The notes under the pieces were generated by a model. The model worked only from the letters and a program-made list of their open reading frames with translations. It was not told the origin of the DNA and ran no database searches. The position numbers and the translations under genes were made by a program. A DNA stretch of 64,000 bases from Cohnella luojiensis (GTDB lineage Bacteria; Bacillota; Bacilli; Paenibacillales; Paenibacillaceae): assembly GCF_004564235.1 (NCBI RefSeq), contig NZ_SOMN01000020.1, forward strand, positions 27,685 to 91,684, written 5' to 3'. Positions 58,284 through 64,000 of this stretch are shown in pieces; the first letter of the stretch is position 1; the number at the start of each line of letters is the position of its first letter.

Positions 58284-58685
58284 CTGAAGCGAGAGATAAT
58301 AATTAATCTGCCTATAGAACCGCACGAAGTTCCAGCTTTAAGAGAACTGGTGGGTTGGGACGGCCGACATTCTGATTACCCAACTTTATTTGAGCGTTGC
58401 AACTTTTGGGCCGGTCTCCGAGATGCAAAAAAAGAGCTTATAGCATTCGGCTATGTTACTGGAATGGGTCTACAGCATGGCTATATGGAAGACATAATTA
58501 TACATCCGCATTTTCAGAAGAAAGGACTAGGCCAAGCCTTAGTAAAGGAATTACTTCAAGAGGCGGAGCGTGCCGGGTTAGAGATTGTAACCTTGACCTA
58601 CGATTCAAAACATACATCATTCTATACAGAGAGTGGATTCATACCTTGTTCTGGAGGATTGTGGAAGAGAAAGGAAGGCTGCTAG
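58284..58685 (+). CDS. GNAT family N-acetyltransferase (start uncertain)
   Basis: About 133 residues of GNAT fold: GYVTGMGLQHGYMEDIIIHP, then the acetyl-CoA loop QKKGLGQALVKELLQEAE (Q/RxxGxG/A), and YDSKHTSFYTESGF near the end. The open frame reaches an ATG at 58134, but its first 35 or so codons are the repeat element. I therefore place the start at CTG 58284, eight bases after AAAGGGGAT, where the protein would read (M)KREIIINLPIEPHEVPALRE as related enzymes do. CTG is a rare start and may be a mutated ATG. The substrate is unknown. Confidence 0.75.
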   Translation: MKREIIINLPIEPHEVPALRELVGWDGRHSDYPTLFERCNFWAGLRDAKKELIAFGYVTGMGLQHGYMEDIIIHPHFQKKGLGQALVKELLQEAERAGLEIVTLTYDSKHTSFYTESGFIPCSGGLWKRKEGC

Positions 58686-58839
58686 AGATCCGGTAGCCTT
58701 CGCTCGAGTTAAAGGAAAATGCGATTCCTTTGCATAAAATAGATATGATTTTCCCTCTAATTTTAGGGGTATTTGGGTTCTTATTTGTAAGATAAAATTG
58801 AAAATTAAGCAAACAGATCAATAGTGATGGAGTGAACAA

Positions 58840-59874
58840 ATGAGTATCATTTCTGTAAGTGGTGTCACGAAAATATATAGGCAATATCGGCGCTTCCCGG
58901 GGATTATTGGTTCCGTCAGAAGCCTTTTTACACGCCAATATTCAGAGGAGATAGCTGTAAAGGATATTACGTTTTCGATTGAGAAAGGTGAAGCAGTCGG
59001 GTATTTAGGACCCAACGGGGCAGGAAAGTCCACGATGATTAAAATGATGACGGGAATCCTTTTGCCGTCAGCTGGAGAGGTTAGAGTTCTTAATGAAATT
59101 CCTCATAAAGCAAGGAAAAACAATTCCCAACATCTTGGTGTGGTTTTTGGTCAGAGAAGCCAACTATGGTGGGACCTCCCTGTTACGGACTCCTTTGAAC
59201 TACATAAATACATTTATAAAATATCTGACGAGTCGTACCGTAAAAATCTTGGATTTTGTACGGAGCTATTATCGCTTTCGGATTTCATAAATAAACCCGT
59301 GAGGCAGTTGAGTTTAGGACAGAGAATGAGAGTGGAAATCGCTATGGCTCTTCTTCATGAACCCGAGATCCTATTCCTTGATGAACCAACTATTGGTCTC
59401 GATGTGATGGCCAAAGACCAAATCCGGCAATTTTTACGGGCAGTTAACCAGGAGAAAAAGACTACGATTTTGTTGACGACTCATGACATGAAGGATATTG
59501 AGGAAATTTGCCCGAGGATGATCATCGTTAATAAAGGAAGCCTAGTTTACGACGGCTCCGTTGCCGCTCTTCGAAGTAAACTTGGAGATGAGCGTCGTGT
59601 TGTGATTGAATTCGCTCAAGATCCTGGATCAATTGAGATATCGGGATTAACCTTAATTAAAGAAGAGGGTTCTAGAAAAACATTTCTATTTACTCGGAAT
59701 GGAACAACGGTTTTTGATTACGTAAGCCGCATTGCCGAGAAATATCCTATTGAGGATGTCTCAATCGAAGATGTAGATATCGAATCAATCATCAGGCGGC
59801 TGTATAAGCAATTAGCAGCAGAAGATGAAGAGAGTCAAGGGCGGCAACCCATATTGGTAGGGGGAGCAAATTGA
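58840..59874 (+). CDS. ABC-2 type exporter ATPase
   Basis: 344 residues, ATG at 58840. The ATPase motifs are complete: Walker A GPNGAGKST, Q-loop region VVFGQRSQLWWD, signature LSLGQRMRVEIAMALLHEP, Walker B ILFLDEPTIGLD and switch His in TTHDM. The N-terminal extension with YRRFPGIIGSVRSLFTRQYS and the QLWWD phrase is typical of the viologen-exporter-like subfamily that works with two ABC2_membrane_6 (DUF990) permeases, which follow directly. The last 90 residues are an accessory regulatory domain. The three genes form an operon with overlapping ends. Confidence 0.92.
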   Translation: MSIISVSGVTKIYRQYRRFPGIIGSVRSLFTRQYSEEIAVKDITFSIEKGEAVGYLGPNGAGKSTMIKMMTGILLPSAGEVRVLNEIPHKARKNNSQHLGVVFGQRSQLWWDLPVTDSFELHKYIYKISDESYRKNLGFCTELLSLSDFINKPVRQLSLGQRMRVEIAMALLHEPEILFLDEPTIGLDVMAKDQIRQFLRAVNQEKKTTILLTTHDMKDIEEICPRMIIVNKGSLVYDGSVAALRSKLGDERRVVIEFAQDPGSIEISGLTLIKEEGSRKTFLFTRNGTTVFDYVSRIAEKYPIEDVSIEDVDIESIIRRLYKQLAAEDEESQGRQPILVGGAN

Positions 59875-60659
59875 AAACTTATCTCATGTTTACTGCAAAA
59901 GCGTTCTCGAATCAGATGGCATATCGCTCTGAAGTCTGGTTTCGATTGCTGGGCAATTTTGTTACGATTCTTATTCAAGTAGCAATTTGGAAAGCGGTAA
60001 TAGGTGAGGTTGATGTAGGACAAGTTTCCATTGAAACGATGACCACTTATAGCATTCTAAATACTCTGCTCACTGCCTTACTGTTAAACGGGATCAGCGG
60101 AAAAGTAGATAGCAGTCTCAAATCTGGTTCGATATCTTCCGAGTTGGTCAAGCCTATTTCCTATCCACTTTATTTGCTATTTGAGGGATTAGGTGGTTCC
60201 GTGTATCAACTGGTTTTCACGGCTGTTCCTTCATTTCTCATTGCGTGGTTATATTTTGGTATTATGCCGCCTGCTTCACCTGTGTTTCTAGCTGCATACG
60301 TGACTGCACTTCTGATGGCGTTGGCCATATCTTTTTTGCTTGGCTACCTAGTATCTTTAATTGCCTTCTGGTTTATGAATCATTTTGCACTCAGTTGGAT
60401 GCTCGGCGGACTGTTAACAATCTTCTCGGGTTCTTTTCTTCCACTGTGGCTGTTCCCTCCAACCTGGGAAGGCGTGGCAAAGCTTCTCCCGTTCCAATTT
60501 CTTGGTTACGTACCAGCGTCTCTGTATCTAGGTGTAATACCTGCGGAATCTATTCTTGGGGTATTTATAGCAGGGATTATCTGGATTGCAATACTCTTAT
60601 TAATCGTACAATGGCTCTGGAAAAAAGCAATTAGCCGTTTGGTAATCCAAGGTGGTTGA
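59871..60659 (+). CDS. ABC-2 exporter permease, DUF990-type, subunit 1
   Basis: 262 residues; TTG start at 59871 overlaps the ATPase stop, with GGGGGAG just upstream. Six spans. The segment SEVWFRLLGNFVTILIQVAI near the N-terminus and GSISSELVKPISYPLYLLFE near residue 85 are conserved in this permease family, as is FSGSFLPLWLFP near residue 185. It should pair with the next gene product to form the membrane part of the exporter. The exported compound is unknown. Confidence 0.88.
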   Translation: MKTYLMFTAKAFSNQMAYRSEVWFRLLGNFVTILIQVAIWKAVIGEVDVGQVSIETMTTYSILNTLLTALLLNGISGKVDSSLKSGSISSELVKPISYPLYLLFEGLGGSVYQLVFTAVPSFLIAWLYFGIMPPASPVFLAAYVTALLMALAISFLLGYLVSLIAFWFMNHFALSWMLGGLLTIFSGSFLPLWLFPPTWEGVAKLLPFQFLGYVPASLYLGVIPAESILGVFIAGIIWIAILLLIVQWLWKKAISRLVIQGG

Positions 60660-60676
60660 TAGAAAGGCGGACAGAA

Positions 60677-61471
60677 ATGACCTTACCATTATTTTTTAAG
60701 TTAGTGCGCCTTTTAATGAAGGAGAGAATGGAATACCGGGCTGATTTTCTCCTCTCTATATTTGCACAGATTATTGCTTATGGCGGAGATTATATTGTCA
60801 TTTGGATGTTTATACAAAGATTCGATACAATAGCAGGGTGGAACTGGCCAGAGATCGCGTTTCTCTACAGTATTGGACTTTTTACATACGCATTAGGGGC
60901 TTCCTTTTCGTTTGTACAGATGAGGGATTTGGAAGAGCAAGTCAAGAACGGCACATTCGATTCATTGTTAATAAAACCAGTGAACCCTTATTTGTTTTTA
61001 ATTAGTAGGGGGTTTAATCTTGGATATATTGCGCATATACTCATTTCAGCTTCTGTCATGATTTGGGCAATAATTCAATTAGATTTAAAATGGACACTAA
61101 TTAATGTCTTGTACCTCATCCTGTCGGTGATTAGTGGTGCATTAATTAACGCGGGTATCATGACACTGATAGGGTCAGTATCATTTGTTTGGGTAAGGTC
61201 TGGATTTCTGTTTAACTTATTCTTTAGACTTAAGGAATTCATTTCGTTTCCTTTACCTGTATTTGGTGCTCTGATCCAAATATTGCTTACCATTGTAATG
61301 CCACTTGCATTCGTAAATTATTATCCTGCTGCATTTCTACTTTCAAAAGACATTTTGGGGTTGCCTACTTGGTCCATGTGGTTCGTTCCAGTGGTTGGAC
61401 CGTTTTGTTACTGGGTGGCATATAGAGCTTGGATGGGAGGAGTTAATAAATATCAGAGCGCAGGTGGCTAA
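60677..61471 (+). CDS. ABC-2 exporter permease, DUF990-type, subunit 2
   Basis: 264 residues. I choose ATG 60677, seven bases after AAAGGCGG; a TTG at 60656 overlaps the previous stop but lacks a site. Six spans. It shows the same family landmarks as subunit 1: KERMEYRADFLLSIFAQIIA, EEQVKNGTFDSLLIKPVNPY and the late FVNYYPAAFLL. It completes a three-gene drug- or peptide-exporter-like unit. A hairpin element follows 35 bases after the stop. Confidence 0.88.
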   Translation: MTLPLFFKLVRLLMKERMEYRADFLLSIFAQIIAYGGDYIVIWMFIQRFDTIAGWNWPEIAFLYSIGLFTYALGASFSFVQMRDLEEQVKNGTFDSLLIKPVNPYLFLISRGFNLGYIAHILISASVMIWAIIQLDLKWTLINVLYLILSVISGALINAGIMTLIGSVSFVWVRSGFLFNLFFRLKEFISFPLPVFGALIQILLTIVMPLAFVNYYPAAFLLSKDILGLPTWSMWFVPVVGPFCYWVAYRAWMGGVNKYQSAGG

Positions 61472-61505
61472 TTATTTCGGCAACCCAAATCGTAACTCTA
61501 GAGGT

Positions 61506-61592
61506 TTAAGCTAAACGGATATGATAGTGGAGGAGCGTTCATGTTGGCAGCTCCTCTTTTTCTTCATTAAAGTAACTGGCATTATAGTTTAG
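61506..61592 (+). repeat. dispersed hairpin element, copy u (complete)
   Basis: Left motif AAGCTAAACGGATATGATAG plus TGG, stem GAGGAGC (61530-61536) with GCTCCTC (61550-61556), T-tract, right motif TTAAAGTAACTGGCATTATA. It is the last copy in the window. Confidence 0.75.
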
Positions 61593-61666
61593 TTATAAAA
61601 GTACTTTCCAAAAAAGTGTGTGGTAAACTGTTCGAAGCATGACACTTGAGGGGGGTTAAAGAAACT

Positions 61667-62605
61667 ATGGAGGACTCTGTAGTTATGCAAGCAGAACGAA
61701 TTGCAGGCGATTTTCTGCGAGAACAAACAAAAACATCTTACCAAATCATAGGTAAAGGTATCACAAATCAGGTTTGCGTAGTCGAAACTAAGAGCCATAA
61801 AGTCGTTGTCCGCATGAACCATAAAGATACATTTCCAAGCTTTATCAAAGAAAAATGGTGTATCGAGCAAGCAGCCGCAGTTGGCATTCCTGGACCTGAG
61901 GTGTTGTCCATTGGCATCGTTGATGAAACAGCCTATATGATTCAAACTTTTATAGATGGCAACAACGGGTTAGACAGTACGGTTCCCAAGTCCGATATTT
62001 GGAGGCAGCTTGGCGAATATGCCAGGCATATTCATTCGATTCAAGTGAAAGGATACGGAGACAATCTGATTGATCCAGTACATGGTGAGTTTCAGTCACC
62101 TTCTCATGCAGGATCGGACGGCAGTTGGCAAGGGTATGTGCAGTATAATATCAATAGTTTGACGGAGTCTGATCGGTTGATTGAGCTTGGAGTAATTACT
62201 CGGATGGAATCGCTGAGAGTAAGAAAACTGTTCGAGAATCTGAAGAAGGAAACGTTCCGCTTCGGTTTAAACCATGGAGATATCTCTTTAAAGAATACGA
62301 TTGTCAATCAGGCAAACCAAGTTATATTGCTGGATTGGAATGCAGAAGTAAGCGTGGTACCGCATGCAACTGTTGCTCAATTGATGCATTACCAAATCCT
62401 AGGACTAGAAGAAAGCGCAAGTGTTGAGGAATTCAGAGCGTTTATGGACGGGTACGGATTAAGTGATAAAGACCTTTCTGAAACAAGGCATTTGCTGCTA
62501 TTAAGGGCTTTCGATAACCTCAGGTGGGCTATTGATCGAAGTCCTGATCTGATCGAACCCTATGCTGTATTTGCGAAACAAGTCGTTGACATGATTTTGG
62601 ATTAG
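61667..62605 (+). CDS. phosphotransferase family protein (APH/homoserine-kinase-like)
   Basis: 312 residues from ATG 61667, ten bases after GAGGGGGG. The kinase-like motifs are SHKVVVRMNHKD with the nucleotide-binding region, FRFGLNHGDISLKNTIV with catalytic Asp and Asn, and QVILLDWNAEVSVVPHA with the metal-binding Asp (Trp in place of the more usual Phe after it). It is unrelated by close sequence to the phosphotransferase at 23216. Substrate unknown. It has a hairpin element about 75 bases upstream. Confidence 0.85.
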   Translation: MEDSVVMQAERIAGDFLREQTKTSYQIIGKGITNQVCVVETKSHKVVVRMNHKDTFPSFIKEKWCIEQAAAVGIPGPEVLSIGIVDETAYMIQTFIDGNNGLDSTVPKSDIWRQLGEYARHIHSIQVKGYGDNLIDPVHGEFQSPSHAGSDGSWQGYVQYNINSLTESDRLIELGVITRMESLRVRKLFENLKKETFRFGLNHGDISLKNTIVNQANQVILLDWNAEVSVVPHATVAQLMHYQILGLEESASVEEFRAFMDGYGLSDKDLSETRHLLLLRAFDNLRWAIDRSPDLIEPYAVFAKQVVDMILD

Positions 62606-62695
62606 TTAGCAGAGATAGAGCGATGTTTTTAACCAAGGGTGAAGAAATAATGAAATTAGGATAGTTTGAATTCTAGTTGGTTATAGGGAGTTGTG

Positions 62696-63166
62696 ATGAA
62701 ATTGAAGCGTATTTTTGGCATTTTATTTTTATATGTAGTTGTACTAAGTGGCTGCACAGGTGAAAGCAGGTTATATTCTGGTATTGAGAAAAGTGATATT
62801 GTTGATATTTCTAATGTCAAAAATATTGAGTTTATCTATCAATACAAAGGGCACACCGAAAATTGGGCAGCACATTATATCGTGTTCAAAATGAAAGATA
62901 ATGATAACCATACATCAAAAATGTTATTAAAATATATTGGCAAGAAACCTGGACCGACTGGTGAATTAAGGTATGCATATCAAACAGAAGGTGGTGGAGA
63001 TGGTAGTGGCACAATGTCCAATGCCGAATCAGAAAATCAAATTTATAATCTAGGTTCTTCAGGAGGTAATGGCGCCATTGCAGCTGAAGATTCCATAGTT
63101 AAAATGCAGGTCTATTGGAATGGAAATACAGAAGATTTTGAACTGAAACCTGAGATGAATCAGTAA
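62696..63166 (+). CDS. putative lipoprotein of unknown function
   Basis: 156 residues; ATG 62696 is five bases after AGGGAG. Lipobox LSGC with Cys near residue 20. The mature domain is beta-rich and Gly/Asn-rich (ENWAAHYIVFKMKDNDN, then GGGDGSGTMSNAESENQIYN), resembling small surface lipoproteins of Bacillota that I cannot place in a family. It lies 90 bases after the phosphotransferase gene and before another lipoprotein. Confidence 0.65.
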   Translation: MKLKRIFGILFLYVVVLSGCTGESRLYSGIEKSDIVDISNVKNIEFIYQYKGHTENWAAHYIVFKMKDNDNHTSKMLLKYIGKKPGPTGELRYAYQTEGGGDGSGTMSNAESENQIYNLGSSGGNGAIAAEDSIVKMQVYWNGNTEDFELKPEMNQ

Positions 63167-63263
63167 ACTGAATGATAAAATAGATTGAACTAAAGGATAA
63201 GACCTTTATAAATATCTAACGTCTATACTGTTATGACTGTCTAAATTAAAGAGAGGGGTTCTT

Positions 63264-63788
63264 ATTATATCATCTAAAATAAAATTATTTGTAATCCTGA
63301 CTGTTATGCTATTCCTAATTGTTGGCTGTAATAATGGCAATAAGGAGAACGCTGTTAATGAATTCTCAATCCATTTGGTTAAAGACTTATCCATAACTGA
63401 AGCCATGAGTAAGAAGCTTAATGATCTTCCATTAGAAACTATACCAGTGCTTACCGACAAGGAAATTAGAACATATAATTGGAAAGAACATGAATTCACA
63501 ATGAAGGAAGGTATTAGTTTAGAGGAAAAGTTAGAAGGGATAATACCGGGAAGTGGTGGTAAACCGTTTGTTGTAGTCGTGGGCATTGAAAGAATATATC
63601 TAGGGAGTTTTTGGTCCAATTCTTCTTCTCAATTTTATGCTTTTGATATTCCAAGGATATCTTCAATGTGGCTTAAAAGAAGTGATAATGATATTTACAA
63701 AATAAATCATGGAAAAAATCAGAATCCTAGAGGAGATACTAAAATATTTGAGGCATTAAAAGGATTAGGGAAAATCATTAATTATTAA
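63264..63788 (+). CDS. putative lipoprotein, probable ATT start
   Basis: About 174 residues. The first ATG in frame (63306) would cut the signal peptide in half. The frame is open upstream, and ATT at 63264 lies five bases after a strong GAGAGGGG (63251-63258), giving (M)ISSKIKLFVILTVMLFLIVG followed by the lipobox Cys, a perfect lipoprotein signal. The mature part contains KPFVVVVGIERIYLGSFWSN, with no family I recognise. AUU starts are rare; the codon may be a mutated ATG with reduced expression. Confidence 0.6.
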   Translation: MISSKIKLFVILTVMLFLIVGCNNGNKENAVNEFSIHLVKDLSITEAMSKKLNDLPLETIPVLTDKEIRTYNWKEHEFTMKEGISLEEKLEGIIPGSGGKPFVVVVGIERIYLGSFWSNSSSQFYAFDIPRISSMWLKRSDNDIYKINHGKNQNPRGDTKIFEALKGLGKIINY

Positions 63789-63833
63789 TTGTTCAAAGTT
63801 CCCAAATAATCATCCTTTCTAAAATAATAAAGC

Positions 63834-63862
63834 CCTCGCCTCTTAAAAAGAGAGACGAGAGC
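63834..63862. terminator. imperfect hairpin before the IS3 copy
   Basis: CTCGCCTCTT and AAGAGAGACGAG (63835-63859) form an imperfect stem after the lipoprotein gene. It may be a terminator or part of the insertion-sequence end. Confidence 0.35.
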
Positions 63863-63922
63863 ATACCCCGATGTATAATGCTACATATAATCTAGACAGC
63901 AAAAAAGGAGTTTCTTAGTTGT

Positions 63923-64000
63923 ATGACAGGTCCAAGAAGGAAGTTTACACCGGAAGAAAAGGCTCGGATCGTACTGGAAATTCTGAAAGAAGAAAAATCG
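63923..64000 (+). CDS. IS3-family transposase orfA (3' partial, window edge)
   Basis: ATG 63923 after AAAGGAG begins MTGPRRKFTPEEKARIVLEI then LKEEKS, the first helix of an IS3-family orfA helix-turn-helix protein. The frame runs off the window. TATAAT at 63874-63879 and 63886-63891 may serve as promoter -10 boxes. The fragment at 54179 continues the same protein, so the genome carries at least two copies or remnants. Confidence 0.75.
   Translation, partial: MTGPRRKFTPEEKARIVLEILKEEKS

Noticed and set aside
1..64000. tRNA, rRNA, CRISPR arrays, prophage or known defence systems
   Set aside because: No cloverleaf or rRNA signature, no regularly spaced direct repeats of CRISPR type and no cas, phage structural or restriction genes were seen by eye on either strand.

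Overview
This 64 kb stretch looks like the chromosome of a spore-forming, carbohydrate-degrading Bacillota of the Paenibacillaceae (Paenibacillus, Cohnella or a relative). The evidence is strong AGGAGG-type ribosome binding sites with frequent TTG and GTG starts, CUT1 sugar importers without their own ATPase, and families common in that group (DUF5696, NHL/YIP1 proteins, CBM9-like proteins, GntR-LacI regulators, DUF2975 plus a small HTH protein). No rRNA, tRNA, CRISPR array or phage genes were seen.

The window is a mosaic. Region 1 (1-16.8 kb, GC-rich, all plus strand) is a glycan-uptake locus: one large solute-binding protein (5' end outside the window), two separate pairs of CUT1 permeases, an NHL/TPR/YIP1 membrane protein, a DUF5696 protein and a GntR-LacI regulator. 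A second unit follows with a CBM9-like protein, a large transglutaminase-like protein and an intracellular GH18 hydrolase. Region 2 (17-33 kb, more AT-rich, all plus strand) is a run of unrelated, mostly single-gene units: a GNAT/HAD chimera, DUF6526, a TIM-barrel isomerase, small lipoproteins, a phosphotransferase, an MDR dehydrogenase, a GH2 glycosidase, a broken nucleotidyltransferase, HIT, a MraY paralogue and a methyltransferase. Most neighbours are separated by one copy of a dispersed element (conserved motif, hairpin with T-tract, second copy of the motif), always in the same direction as the genes.

Region 3 (33-39 kb) holds an FHA/winged-helix regulator followed at once by a MurA paralogue with Asp in place of the catalytic Cys, then a zinc-dependent phospholipase C-like protein, a NUDIX hydrolase, DUF817 and, on the minus strand, a frameshifted membrane protein with a DUF6273-like tail. 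Region 4 (39.2-46.9 kb, GC-rich) is a second sugar operon: ROK repressor, type II asparaginase, CUT1 importer, CutC and ROK kinase. It could serve glycosyl-asparagine or amino-sugar catabolism, but that is inference.

Region 5 (47-64 kb) is a patchwork: an IS110-family element with a strong 5' hairpin, an FAD oxidoreductase plus TetR unit with a likely operator, a HupE-type unit built over a wrecked TetR gene, and a graveyard of GH43, IS3, MerR and AraC fragments. After these come TerC, DUF2975 plus HTH, an SRPBCC protein, a GNAT, a three-gene ABC-2 exporter, a phosphotransferase, two lipoproteins (one probably starting at ATT) and the start of a fresh IS3-family copy at the window edge.
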